Both the position numbers and the translations under genes were made by a program. A stretch of DNA of 41,705 nt, taken from assembly GCA_964421875.1 (NCBI GenBank), contig CAYQZD010000023.1, forward strand, positions 1 through 41,705, written 5' to 3'. Numbering within the stretch: position 1 is the first letter of the stretch; every line of letters starts with the position of its first letter. A model generated the notes under the pieces. It was given only the letters and a program-made list of their open reading frames with translations. It searched no databases and was not told where the DNA came from. Positions 1 through 7,472 of the stretch are shown here, piece by piece. The DNA is from CAYQZD01 sp964421875 (GTDB lineage: Bacteria; Electryoneota; Tariuqbacteria; Tariuqbacterales; Tariuqbacteraceae).

Positions 1-70
1 GGACTAGCAGCTTGCAGCTAGTCTCTTGCATCTTGCAGCTTATAACTTGAAACTTATATTTTGTAACTTA
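1..70. repeat. Degenerate 7-nt periodic array (ten units)
   Basis: The first 70 bases divide into ten consecutive heptads without a gap, for example cagcttg, cagctag, tctcttg, catcttg, cagctta, taacttg, aaactta. Positions 4-6 of the unit (CTT or similar) are the best kept. The array ends 3 nt before the ATG at 74. It belongs to the same class as many other arrays in this window, but here the window edge hides the gene that probably ends upstream. The function is unknown. Confidence 0.75.
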
Positions 71-73
71 ATT

Positions 74-795
74 ATGCTAATACGACCGAAAACAAATTTC
101 TGGTGGGACCTGCTGCTCTATGTGAATATAGTGTTTTAGGTTTCACCGGGATGTTGGTGCATTACACGCTGCCCGCCGGAACAGGTCATTCGCTGTCCTG
201 GCTGGGGATGACCCGCCACCAGTGGGGGGACATTCATTTCTGGGCGGCGGTGGTGATGTTAGGGCAGGTGCTATTGCACCTGCTGCTACACTGGAAATGG
301 CTGAGAGCACAATTAGGGCATCGCTGGGGGGGAAGAGGATTCCTCTGGGGATGGGTGGTGTTCCTGATAGGGGCGGCGATTGTGGTTTCACCGATGCTGC
401 TAAGGGGAAAGCAGATACAAGACACAGGCGGCAAAGGGCAGGGCGGTCAGCGGATTGAAGCCGGGATTGAACACAGCGGCGGCGGCGGAAAAGGCTACAG
501 CCGGGGAGCGAAAGGGACCATCGCGAAGCCGCACTCCGCTGAAACCGAGGAGCTTCCCGCCGCGGGTTACGACGGAAAATTCCGGGTGAACGATGTGCGG
601 GGTTCCTGGACGTTGACGGACATTAAAGAACGTTTGGGGATCGCCTCCGGCGTGATGAAGCGCAGGCTGAAGCTTCCGCCGGATTTGCCCGACAGCACCT
701 CGCTGCGGTATATCAAGTCTCAATACAAAATCGCGATGTCCACGATGCGGGAGATTATTGCAGAGGAACAGGGGCTGATTCGACAGGAAAAATAA
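74..795 (+). pseudogene. DUF4405 cytochrome b-like membrane protein, frameshifted near its N-terminus
   Basis: The reading frame from ATG 74 encodes MLIRPKTNFWWDLLLYVNIV and then meets TAG at 137-139. The frame that continues the family (LGFTGMLVHYTLP onward) is open from a GTG at 103 to the TAA ending at 795. Adding one T to the T run at 134-137 would join them as VNIVFLGFTG, a typical first membrane helix. The body has features of the DUF4405 family, membrane proteins related to diheme cytochrome b subunits: histidines in HYTLP, in TRHQWGDIHFW (helix 2) and in HLLLHWKW, followed by another helix ending near residue 105. The C-terminal 60 residues (WTLTDIKERLGI...LKLPPDLP...REII) resemble a small helical motif often attached to such electron-transfer membrane proteins. 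The indel may be a real mutation or an assembly error. Electron-transfer function is inferred from the family. Confidence 0.7.
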
Positions 796-805
796 GTGAA
801 GCGAT

Positions 806-840
806 GGATGGTGGTTAGTGATTGGTGGTTGGTGATTAGT
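806..840. repeat. Heptad array of GRTKRGT type (five units)
   Basis: The units ggatggt, ggttagt, gattggt, ggttggt and gattagt follow each other exactly. The array begins 11 nt after the stop codon of the DUF4405 gene. The same unit type recurs after iorA, lpxD, lpxC-fabZ and the LVIVD lipoprotein gene. Confidence 0.8.
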
Positions 841-914
841 GAAGTATAATTCACTGGCTATTATGGCTATTGAGGCTATGTGCAGGGTGGGATATTCGAC
901 CCTGCGGGGAGTTC

Positions 915-979
915 GCCGGGTGCGGGGACCCGGCTTCACGGTGAAAGAAAAATGCCGCAGAGTGCGGGGACTCTGCGGC
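915..979. repeat. Two tandem palindromes with GCGGGG loops
   Basis: The first is GCCGGGT-gcgggg-ACCCGGC at 915-934. The second is GCCGCAGAGT-gcgggg-ACTCTGCGGC at 954-979. The arms differ but the six-base loop is the same, which marks them as members of one REP-like family that also occurs at 2352, 20430 and 29270. Confidence 0.8.
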
Positions 980-988
980 ACGAGAGGA

Positions 989-1020
989 AGCCAGGTCTCC
1001 GCTTCGCTAAAGACCTGACT
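989..1020. repeat. AGGTCT palindrome (REP-like)
   Basis: CAGGTCT at 992-998 pairs with AGACCTG at 1011-1017 around a ccgcttcgctaa loop. Near-identical copies lie at 2441-2474, 6923-6950 and 24117-24150. Read on the minus strand the loop ends in GCGGAG, so this type shares its core with the GCGGRG palindromes. Confidence 0.85.
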
Positions 1021-1132
1021 CAAAGCGGTCTGGCGGGTTAAGAATCCGCCCTACAGTAAGGAAGATGCCGTTGGGCGCGGGGACGCGGCGGACACGACAA
1101 ATAAAAACCATAACAAAATAGCTAGAAATATT

Positions 1133-2239
1133 ATGCAGCAACCACGAATTCAATACACTCACCGCCTGGTGTCCGAACTGTGCGCTATCGAGAGGGCTAA
1201 AGCGGCGCTCGACAGCTTTCCGGTGGAGCCGGGCTGGGAAGAGAGCCAACGTTTGAAGGCGCGGTGCGGTTTTATTGTGGATACGCTGGCGCTGGAGGGG
1301 ATAGCCGCCGATTTCGACGCGGTGTTCGATATTATGGACGGCGCACCTTTGGAGGAAAAATTGGATGTAACCGAGGCGGTTCTGGGGCTCAAGGAGGCGT
1401 TAGACTATATCGATCGTCTGATTAAGGTCAGGAAGATCGAGGTTTCCCCGGCACAGGTGATGGAATTGAATCGTCTATGCCTGCATCATCTGCCGGATTC
1501 GGATTGGCATGCGGGGATATTTCGGGAGATTCAGACCTGGGTGGTCGATGAATCGCGGGGAGAAATCGCTTTTACTCCCCCTTCGCCGGAAAAGGCGCCG
1601 GAGCTGATAGAGGGGCTCACCGGCTGGTTGAGGTCGGAAGAGGCGGGGAAGATGCATCCGGTGGTTCTGGCGGGAGCGGCTCACTTAGGAGTGATGGCTG
1701 TCAGCCCCTTCGTTTTCGGCAACCATCGCACCGCCTGTCTGCTGGCGCAATTGATTCTCAATAGTGAAGGGTATCAGGTTCGAGGATGGAGTCAGTTTAC
1801 CGATCACTACGCAGAGGACCACAGCCGCTATTTCCGGGAACTGGCGGGGACGGCTTCCCTTGGAGGCGGGGAGAAGGGTGAAGGCCTCGCCGGGTGGGTG
1901 GAATACTTCGCCGAGGGTATCCGGGACAAGTATGAACGGCTGGTCAAGGAGTCTTTCTATCCGAAGCGGGAAGCTGTCGAGGTCGTGGCGGAGCCCTCCA
2001 GAGATGAAATCCCGATTGGGGATATATCCTTGAACGAGCGCCAGCGGCTTATTCTGGAGTTGGGCCGGCGCTACGGCGCTTTTCACCGCCGGGACGTGCG
2101 CGCCGAGTTGGAAATCGCCGGACGCTACAGCCCCAAAACCACTTCCAGAGACCTCAGCGCGCTGGTGAATTTTGGATACCTGAAGAAAGAGGGTTCCAAG
2201 AAGGGAGTAAGATACACTCTTTTAAAACCCGGTCAATAG
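1133..2239 (+). CDS. Fic-domain protein with degenerate catalytic motif and C-terminal winged helix
   Basis: This 368-residue protein has the architecture of a class II Fic protein. An N-terminal helix carries the inhibitory motif TLALEG at residues 51-56, which fits the (S/T)xxxE(G/N) consensus. The Fic core spans roughly 95-260, with GIFRE at 128-132. A winged-helix-like region at about 300-365 includes FHRRDVRAELEI and LVNFGYLKKEG. Active Fic AMP-transferases carry HPFx(D/E)GNGRxxR. Here the loop reads VSPFVFGNHRT (residues 190-200), so serine replaces the catalytic histidine, the acidic residue is missing and GNGR has become GNHR. Canonical AMPylation is therefore unlikely; the protein may be inactive, may bind a nucleotide, or may act as a regulator through its winged helix. 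No toxin-antitoxin partner is adjacent. The start is an ATG without a strong Shine-Dalgarno sequence. Confidence 0.8.
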   Translation: MQQPRIQYTHRLVSELCAIERAKAALDSFPVEPGWEESQRLKARCGFIVDTLALEGIAADFDAVFDIMDGAPLEEKLDVTEAVLGLKEALDYIDRLIKVRKIEVSPAQVMELNRLCLHHLPDSDWHAGIFREIQTWVVDESRGEIAFTPPSPEKAPELIEGLTGWLRSEEAGKMHPVVLAGAAHLGVMAVSPFVFGNHRTACLLAQLILNSEGYQVRGWSQFTDHYAEDHSRYFRELAGTASLGGGEKGEGLAGWVEYFAEGIRDKYERLVKESFYPKREAVEVVAEPSRDEIPIGDISLNERQRLILELGRRYGAFHRRDVRAELEIAGRYSPKTTSRDLSALVNFGYLKKEGSKKGVRYTLLKPGQ

Positions 2240-2308
2240 CCATTTTTTTGTCGCAGAGTCCCTGCGGACTATCCAAAAACACTAAAAGTCGCGATCTATT
2301 AGTGTAAC

Positions 2309-2379
2309 AGGGTCTCCGCACCCTTTTGCAAGTATTTGTGTATTAATTACATGGCGCAGGATGCGGAGATCCTGCGCCA
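2309..2379. repeat. Palindromes of the GCGGAG family
   Basis: AGGGT-ctccgc-ACCCT lies at 2309-2324 (reverse orientation). TGGCGCAGGAT-gcggag-ATCCTGCGCCA lies at 2352-2379, with perfect 11-bp arms. Both have the GCGGAG loop seen in the other palindromes of this window. Confidence 0.8.
2319..2351. repeat. Dispersed repeat, inverted copy at 41444-41477
   Basis: The stretch around GCAAGTATTTGTG and ATTAATTACA matches the reverse complement of 41444-41477 at about 31 of 34 positions. The two copies lie 39 kb apart in opposite orientation, and each adjoins an AGGGT/ACCCT sequence. No coding potential is seen. Confidence 0.75.
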
Positions 2380-2440
2380 CGACATAAGGCGCATTTTAGG
2401 TCTTGTCGGACTATTTGCGCGCGGTCTGCAACATGATAAG

Positions 2441-2474
2441 AAGTCAGGTCTCCGCTTCGCGAAAGACCGGACTT
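2441..2474. repeat. AGGTCT palindrome (REP-like)
   Basis: AAGTCAGGTCT at 2441-2451 pairs with AGACCGGACTT at 2464-2474, with one mismatch. The loop is the same as in the copies at 992, 6923 and 24117. It lies just upstream of the GTPase gene. Confidence 0.85.
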
Positions 2475-2502
2475 AACGTTAATAATAGTTGAATATCACC
2501 TT

Positions 2503-3486
2503 ATGCCGGCTAATCTGCCACCTGATTATTTTGCGGCCGAAGAACGGTTCCGCCAGGCTAAAACCGCTGAGGAGAAGATACGCATCCTGGAGGAGATGCT
2601 GGCCATTATGCCCAAGCATAAGGGCACGGACCACCTCCAGGCCGACCTTCGCGCCAAGATTTCCCGCTTGAAGAAGGAGGGCGCAAAGAAGAAGGTTACG
2701 GCGCGTTTCAATCCCTATGCGGTGGAGCGGGAGGACTGTCCCCAGGTGGTGTTCATCGGCCCTGCCAACAGCGGCAAATCCTCCCTCATCAACGCTTTGA
2801 CCGATTCCGAGGTCAGCGAAGCGGCGGAATACCCTTACACCACAGTCAAACCCTCTCCAGGTATCTTCCGCTGCGACAATTACCGTTTCCAATTGGTGGA
2901 CCTGCCGCCGGTGATTGGGAGCTCGATGGAGGGCTGGATGGGGGATTTGCTGCGTCATGCGGACGGGGCGGTAATAGTGCTGGACACTTCGCGGGAAGAA
3001 ACCCTCGATCAAGTGGGGGCGCTCTTTGCCGCCATCGACCGGGCGAATGTATTCCTCCAGGGCTTGAACGATGATGCGCCGCCGCTGGGGACAATGCCTC
3101 AAAACGCCCTCATTGCCCTGCATAAAAGCGATTCCGCCCTGCCGGAGGTGGCAGTTCTGTTAAAGGAACAGTTCGGAAGGCGGTTCCCGGCGCTGGAGAC
3201 CTGCTCCAATTCCAACCTGAAAAAAGCGCTTTTCGCCCAATCCCTGGCAAGCGCGTTGAAAATCATCCGCATCTACACTAAAGTCCCCGGCAAGAAGGCG
3301 GATTTGCAGGAGCCCTATATTGTGGACGAAGGCATCAACATCATCAAATTAGCGGAAGTTATCCATCGCGAGATGGTGGAAAATTTTCGCTTCGCTCGAG
3401 TCTGGGGGCGGAAGACTTTCGAAGGGCAGCGGGTGGGCAAGGAGCATATCATCGAGGACGGCGACATTGTGGAGCTTCACGCGTAG
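2503..3486 (+). CDS. DRG/Obg-related GTPase with C-terminal TGS domain
   Basis: This 327-residue cytoplasmic P-loop GTPase has a helical N-terminal stretch (residues 1-75) rich in Lys and Glu. The G1 loop GPANSGKS is at 86-93. A switch region, AAEYPYTTVKPSPG, at 107-120 matches the Obg/DRG pattern. The G3 position reads VDLPP (132-136), with proline where DxxG has glycine. G4 is HKSD at 207-210 in place of NKxD. Residues from about 262 to the end (KVPGKKA...VWGRKTFEGQRVGKEHIIEDGDIVELHA) form a TGS domain, the small RNA- or ribosome-associated fold of DRG proteins. The role is probably translation- or ribosome-associated, by family. No operon partner is visible, since repeats flank it on both sides. 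Confidence 0.85.
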   Translation: MPANLPPDYFAAEERFRQAKTAEEKIRILEEMLAIMPKHKGTDHLQADLRAKISRLKKEGAKKKVTARFNPYAVEREDCPQVVFIGPANSGKSSLINALTDSEVSEAAEYPYTTVKPSPGIFRCDNYRFQLVDLPPVIGSSMEGWMGDLLRHADGAVIVLDTSREETLDQVGALFAAIDRANVFLQGLNDDAPPLGTMPQNALIALHKSDSALPEVAVLLKEQFGRRFPALETCSNSNLKKALFAQSLASALKIIRIYTKVPGKKADLQEPYIVDEGINIIKLAEVIHREMVENFRFARVWGRKTFEGQRVGKEHIIEDGDIVELHA

Positions 3487-3515
3487 GCGCGGCGGGATTG
3501 AGTATTATTAACATA

Positions 3516-3540
3516 GCGCAGGCTGCGGAGACCCGCGCCA
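3516..3540. repeat. Degenerate GCGGAG palindrome
   Basis: GCGCAGGCT-gcggag-ACCCGCGCC is an imperfect member of the GCGGRG palindrome family. It sits between the GTPase gene and the activase gene. Confidence 0.55.
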
Positions 3541-3580
3541 TAAAGCTGTGATTCAGGCAAAAGGACAGCAATCCAATCCG

Positions 3581-4318
3581 ATGATATTCGATATTAAGAA
3601 ATTCGCCATCCACGACGGTCCCGGCATCCGCACCACAGTCTTCTTTCAAGGATGTCCCTTGGATTGCTGGTGGTGCCACAATCCCGAATGTAAGTCTTCC
3701 GATTTCAGGATTTTCCCCTCGCTGAGTGGTGAGGAATTATCAGTTAGGGTGTTCGATGAAATCAGGAAGGATGTGATTTTTTACGACCAATCCGGCGGCG
3801 GGGTTACATTTTCGGGCGGGGAGCCGATGACGCAGGTCGATTTCCTCCGAGGTCTGCTTGAAGCCTGCAAAGACGCGGGCATTCATACAGCGGTCGATAC
3901 CTGCGGGCACACGGAATTCAGCGGCTTTCAACGGATTAACGAATTGGTTGACCTCTATTTGTACGATATAAAGATGATAGACGATGAGGCGCACATAAAA
4001 TACACCGGCGTCTCTAACAAGACCATTCTGGATAACCTATCCCGGCTGGCGCCGATGGCGCGGGACATCGATGTCAGAATCCCCTTGATTCCGGGAATCA
4101 CCGATACACTTGGGAATTTAACCGATATCGCGGAATTAGCCGCCGCAATCAAGGTAGTCAGGAAAATCGAGCTTTTGCCCTTCAACGTTTTCGGCAGAAG
4201 CAAGTATCGGAAACTGAATATTCCGGATAAGATGAAGCATCTACCGACTCAGTCGCGAGAGGACTTGGAGGCGATGGCGGCGGTTTTTCGGAATTCCGGT
4301 TTTATCGTCAAGGTATAA
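3581..4318 (+). CDS. Glycyl-radical enzyme activating enzyme (radical SAM), HypD activase
   Basis: This enzyme uses S-adenosylmethionine and a [4Fe-4S] cluster to place a glycyl radical on the enzyme encoded 10 bases downstream. It has the family start IHDGPGIRTTVFFQGC and the radical SAM cluster motif CPLDCWWC (CxxxCxxC; cysteines 25, 29 and 32 counted from the ATG at 3581). The SAM-binding GGEP motif follows in VTFSGGEPMTQVDF. The protein is short (245 residues from this start). It lacks the ferredoxin-like insert with extra clusters found in many GRE activases after the first motif, so it is of the compact PflA-like type. An in-frame GTG at 3548 would add 11 residues. ATG 3581 was preferred because homologues begin close to the IFDIKKFAIHDGPG motif. 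It is almost certainly co-transcribed with the downstream gene. Confidence 0.9.
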   Translation: MIFDIKKFAIHDGPGIRTTVFFQGCPLDCWWCHNPECKSSDFRIFPSLSGEELSVRVFDEIRKDVIFYDQSGGGVTFSGGEPMTQVDFLRGLLEACKDAGIHTAVDTCGHTEFSGFQRINELVDLYLYDIKMIDDEAHIKYTGVSNKTILDNLSRLAPMARDIDVRIPLIPGITDTLGNLTDIAELAAAIKVVRKIELLPFNVFGRSKYRKLNIPDKMKHLPTQSREDLEAMAAVFRNSGFIVKV

Positions 4319-4328
4319 GGAATCCCTA

Positions 4329-6692
4329 ATGAATGAGCGAATCAAGCGGCTTCGAGCGCGGAGTCTGGAAGCGGAGCCGAGCATTTCGATGGAACGAGCG
4401 GAACTGCTGACTGAATTTTACCGGCAGGATATCTCCGGCCGGGTTTCGGTTCCCGTATCGCGGGCGCTGGCATTCAAATACTTGATGGAAAACAAGACGA
4501 TTTTCATCGGCGAGGACGAATTGATCGTGGGTGAACGAGGGCCGGCTCCTAAAGCCACACCGACTTATCCCGAAATCTGCGCCCACTCGATGAAGGATTT
4601 CGACATCCTTAACAGCCGGGAGAAAGTGTCTTTCAAGGTTTCGCCGGAAGCGCGCAAAATCCAGCGGAACAGCATCAACCCCTTCTGGAACGGGCGGTCG
4701 ATACGGAGCCGGATAATGGATGAGGTGGACCAGGAGTGGCTGAAGGCTTTCGAGGCGGGAGTATTCACGGAGTTTATGGAACAGCGGGCTCCGGGCCACA
4801 CGGTTTTGGACGATAAAATCTATCAACGGGGCTTGTATAACTTTCATGAGGAAATTCGGGAGTCAATTGAAAATCTTGACTTCTTCGACGACCCTCAAGC
4901 GTTAGCTAAGAGGGAGGAGTTGGAAGCGATGTCCATCGCCCTGGACGCGGTCATCGCCTTCGCTGAAAGACACGCGGAAAAAGCCCGGAAATTTGCTGAA
5001 ACGGAGGGCTATCCCGAAAGAAAACGGGAGCTGGAGGAGATTGCCCGAATATGTTCGAAGGTCCCTGCGTATGCGCCGGACACCTTCTATGAAGCCCTGC
5101 AGTATTACTGGTTCGTGCATCTGGGAGTCATCACCGAAATGAACACCTGGGATTCCTTCAACCCCGGGCGGCTGGACCAGCATCTTCTGCCGTTCTACCG
5201 GCAAGGTTTGGCGAGCGGCGAATTGAGCGAGGAAGGAGCCCGCGAACTTCTGCAGGCTTTCTGGATAAAATTCAACAACCAGCCTGCACCGCCGAAAGTG
5301 GGGGTAACGGCGCAGGAAAGCAACACTTACACCGATTTCTGCCTGATAAACTTAGGAGGATTGAAGGCTGACGGCGAAGACGGCGTCAATAAGCTTTCGT
5401 ACCTAATTCTGGATGTTATCGAAGAAATGCGATTGTTGCAGCCGAGTTCAATGGCGCAGATAAGCTGTAGGACGCCCGACAATTTCCTCAGGCGAGCCCT
5501 GCAGATAATCAAGACCGGTTACGGTCAGCCTTCGCTATTCAACAGCGACGCCATTATCGCGGAGATGCTGCGGCAGGGGAAGACTATCCACGATGCTCGC
5601 TGCGGCGGCGCCAGCGGTTGCGTCGAAACCGGGGCTTTCGGCAAGGAAAGTTATATCCTCACGGGTTATTTCAACCTGGTCAAGGTATTGGAGATAACTT
5701 TGAACAACGGGATTGACCCCCGAACGGGAAAAACTGTAGGTATAGAGACGGGCAGTCCTGAGAGTTTCGAGGATTTCGACCGGCTCTTCGAAGCCTATTC
5801 GAAACAGTTGAACTACTTCATCGATGTGAAAATCAAGGGAAACCTGATTGTGGAGCGGCTCTACGCCCGGTATTTACCGGCGCCGTTTTTATCCGCCCTC
5901 ATCAGCGACTGCATCGCCAAGGGGAAAGACTACAATGATGGGGGAGCCAGGTACAACACATCATACATACAAGGGGTGGGATTGGGGAGCGTGACCGATT
6001 GTTTGAGCGCGCTAAAATACCATATATTCGACAGAAAAACTATGATGATGGGGGCGATGCTGGACCTGCTCCGGCGGAACTTTGAAGGCGGGGGTGAGAC
6101 GCGGGAAACGCTTTTGAAAGAGACTCCCAATTACGGCAACGACGACGACTACGCGGATGATATAATGAAGAGGGTGTTCGAGGACTTTTTCCACGCGGTC
6201 GAGGGCCGGCCCAACACTAAAGGGGGAGATTTTCGCATCAATCTTTTGCCCACAACCTGTCACGTATATTTCGGGAGCGTGGTGGGAGCTACTCCGGACG
6301 GGAGGCTGGCGAATGAACCGCTGGGGGAGGGGATATCTCCGGTGCAGGGGATGGACACCAAGGGCCCGACGGCGGTGATAAAGTCTGCGTCGAAAATCGA
6401 CCACATGCGAACCGGGGGAACCCTGTTGAATCAAAAATACACGCCGCAAGTGTTCGATTCGGAGGAAGGAATGGAAAAAATCCTGCACCTGATAAGAGCC
6501 TATTTCAAGCTGGGAGGGCACCATATTCAGTTCAATGTGGTCACCGCGGAGACCTTACGGAAAGCTCAAAAGCGCCCGGAGCAATACCGGGATTTGATTG
6601 TAAGGGTGGCGGGGTACAGCGATTATTTTGTGGATTTGGGAAAGGATTTGCAGGATGAAATTATCAGGCGCACGGAACAGACATTCAATTGA
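4329..6692 (+). CDS. hypD: Glycyl-radical enzyme, trans-4-hydroxy-L-proline dehydratase type
   Basis: This 787-residue glycyl-radical enzyme would remove water from trans-4-hydroxy-L-proline to give pyrroline-5-carboxylate. The thiyl-radical loop GASGCVETG puts Cys431 and Glu433 at the active site, and the C-terminal RVAGYSDYF carries the radical glycine Gly762. As I recall the C. difficile HypD structure, its pocket residues (F152, H160, S334, D339, F340, C434, E436, Y450, T645, G765) each have an identical counterpart here at a constant offset of three: F149, H157, S331, D336, F337, C431, E433, Y447, T642 and G762. That argues for HypD rather than pyruvate formate-lyase, glycerol dehydratase or choline lyase. 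The start is ATG 4329, preceded by AAGGA. Its activase lies directly upstream. No P5C reductase gene, which would complete conversion to proline, is in the window. Confidence 0.87.
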   Translation: MNERIKRLRARSLEAEPSISMERAELLTEFYRQDISGRVSVPVSRALAFKYLMENKTIFIGEDELIVGERGPAPKATPTYPEICAHSMKDFDILNSREKVSFKVSPEARKIQRNSINPFWNGRSIRSRIMDEVDQEWLKAFEAGVFTEFMEQRAPGHTVLDDKIYQRGLYNFHEEIRESIENLDFFDDPQALAKREELEAMSIALDAVIAFAERHAEKARKFAETEGYPERKRELEEIARICSKVPAYAPDTFYEALQYYWFVHLGVITEMNTWDSFNPGRLDQHLLPFYRQGLASGELSEEGARELLQAFWIKFNNQPAPPKVGVTAQESNTYTDFCLINLGGLKADGEDGVNKLSYLILDVIEEMRLLQPSSMAQISCRTPDNFLRRALQIIKTGYGQPSLFNSDAIIAEMLRQGKTIHDARCGGASGCVETGAFGKESYILTGYFNLVKVLEITLNNGIDPRTGKTVGIETGSPESFEDFDRLFEAYSKQLNYFIDVKIKGNLIVERLYARYLPAPFLSALISDCIAKGKDYNDGGARYNTSYIQGVGLGSVTDCLSALKYHIFDRKTMMMGAMLDLLRRNFEGGGETRETLLKETPNYGNDDDYADDIMKRVFEDFFHAVEGRPNTKGGDFRINLLPTTCHVYFGSVVGATPDGRLANEPLGEGISPVQGMDTKGPTAVIKSASKIDHMRTGGTLLNQKYTPQVFDSEEGMEKILHLIRAYFKLGGHHIQFNVVTAETLRKAQKRPEQYRDLIVRVAGYSDYFVDLGKDLQDEIIRRTEQTFN

Positions 6693-6701
6693 GATTTTAT
6701 A

Positions 6702-6813
6702 GTCATTCTTGAAAAGAATGACGAGAAAGGGGGATGTCATTCCCGCGTAAGCGGGAATCCATCTTTCTGTATTTATAAGGCTTACTGGACTCCCGCCTTC
6801 GCGGGAGTGACAA
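6702..6813. repeat. Three palindromes of the CATTCCC...TGACA type (dRS3-like)
   Basis: GTCATTCTT-gaa-AAGAATGAC lies at 6702-6722. ATTCCCGC-gtaa-GCGGGAAT at 6739-6758 is preceded by TGTC. ACTCCCGC-cttc-GCGGGAGT at 6789-6808 is followed by GACA. The palindromes have different arms but share a TGTCA/TGACA border and alternate in orientation. They resemble the short dRS3-type repeats known from Neisseria and many other genomes. Confidence 0.75.
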
Positions 6814-6904
6814 AACGTAGGACAATCTTTTATGGAATCGATATAATTAGTGAGTTTTGTAACGAGTTTCGAGTAAGCGAAAAGCGTTTGGGTAAAGATG
6901 TAAT

Positions 6905-6950
6905 CCTGAGATTAAAAAAATCTCAGGTCTCCACTTCGCTAAAGACCTGA
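6905..6950. repeat. Overlapping inverted repeats including an AGGTCT palindrome
   Basis: CCTGAGATT at 6905-6913 pairs with AATCTCAGG at 6919-6927 over an A5 loop. TCAGGTCT at 6923-6930 pairs with AGACCTGA at 6943-6950. Sharing TCAGG between two alternative stems could allow switching of structure in RNA, but this may simply be a variant copy of the REP-like element. Confidence 0.75.
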
Positions 6951-7034
6951 CATAAAGTAGAAAATGTTGCCGGATGCGGGGATTTGTCAGCATATTAGTT
7001 ACGAAGCGCCCTGCACCAATCACCGTTTCACCGT

Positions 7035-7397
7035 CTATTTTAGAATAAACCTCGACCCCCCTTTATGCTTGGCTTTAAGGCGTTCAATCGCGGTCAGGTC
7101 TCGGAGGAATTCCGGGGTTTGCGTGGTCATCACCGCCACTTTAAGCTGGGATTGGGCAAACTCTTTACTCCAGCTATAATAGATATTCTTGGCGTGTTTT
7201 CGGTTGGTTAGTATTCCTGCCCGGCGCAGTTCTCCTAATTTACGCGAAACTGTGGGCTGGGGCAGTTCCAGCACATCGATAATACTCCCCACTGACAGCT
7301 CTTTGGAATCCAAAAGCCGGATAATGCGCAGCCTTATGGGATCAGCCATCACTCTGAGCTGCTCCACAAAACGGCTTATCTGGTCGCTGTCCTGCAT
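7035..7397 (-). CDS. ArsR-family winged-helix transcriptional regulator
   Basis: This 120-residue cytoplasmic DNA-binding protein has the ArsR/SmtB fold: an N-terminal helix with VMADPIRLRIIRLL (residues 16-29), the recognition region SIIDVLELPQPTVSRKLGELRRAGIL (about 38-63, with the helix at 46-60), and a wing ending in NIYYSW. It has no cysteine and none of the usual metal-binding motifs, so it is probably not a classical metal sensor. The signal is unknown. A strong Shine-Dalgarno GGAGG lies 8 nt before the ATG. It is on the same strand as the cysteine desulfurase gene, 170 bases downstream of it, and could regulate or be co-transcribed with that gene. Confidence 0.85.
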   Translation of the reverse strand: MQDSDQISRFVEQLRVMADPIRLRIIRLLDSKELSVGSIIDVLELPQPTVSRKLGELRRAGILTNRKHAKNIYYSWSKEFAQSQLKVAVMTTQTPEFLRDLTAIERLKAKHKGGSRFILK

Positions 7398-7416
7398 TAA
7401 ATATCCTCCGAAATTT

Positions 7417-7472
7417 AGTTGCGAGATGCGAGTTGCGTGTAGCGAGTAACGTGTAACGAGTATCGAGTAACT
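7417..7472. repeat. Heptad array (eight exact units)
   Basis: The units agttgcg, agatgcg, agttgcg, tgtagcg, agtaacg, tgtaacg, agtatcg and agtaact run without interruption. The array lies between the desulfurase gene and the start of the ArsR-type gene. On the minus strand it would be in the 5' leader of the regulator. Confidence 0.85.

Larger units (their letters stand above)
796..1132. other. Intergenic region packed with repeats
   Basis: No gene is visible in these 337 bases. The region holds a heptad array (806-840), two palindromes with GCGGGG loops (915-934 and 954-979), an AGGTCT palindrome (992-1017) and a GGCGG/CCGCC inverted repeat (1032-1050), leading up to the Fic gene. No convincing sigma-70 promoter was found. 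Confidence 0.6.
6693..7034. other. Intergenic region with tandem palindromes, no gene
   Basis: These 342 bases separate the convergent hypD and ArsR-type genes. They contain three palindromes of the ATTCCC/TGACA type (6702-6813) and a double inverted repeat (6905-6950). No coding region is apparent. Confidence 0.6.

Noticed and set aside
131..139. Programmed -1 frameshift in the DUF4405 gene
   Set aside because: GTG TTT TAG is not a standard X XXY YYZ slippery site, and re-pairing of the Phe tRNA would be poor. A simple indel explains the data better.
400..1023. 207-codon minus-strand frame
   Set aside because: It overlaps the DUF4405 C-terminal domain and runs through repeat DNA (heptad array and palindromes), so it is not a plausible protein.
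4329..6692. Pyruvate formate-lyase or choline TMA-lyase
   Set aside because: The thiyl loop is GCVE with a single cysteine (pyruvate formate-lyase has two adjacent), and the pocket residues match HypD.
6702..6722. Hairpin after hypD as an intrinsic terminator
   Set aside because: The 9-bp stem is good, but no T run follows and the sequence belongs to a repeat family.
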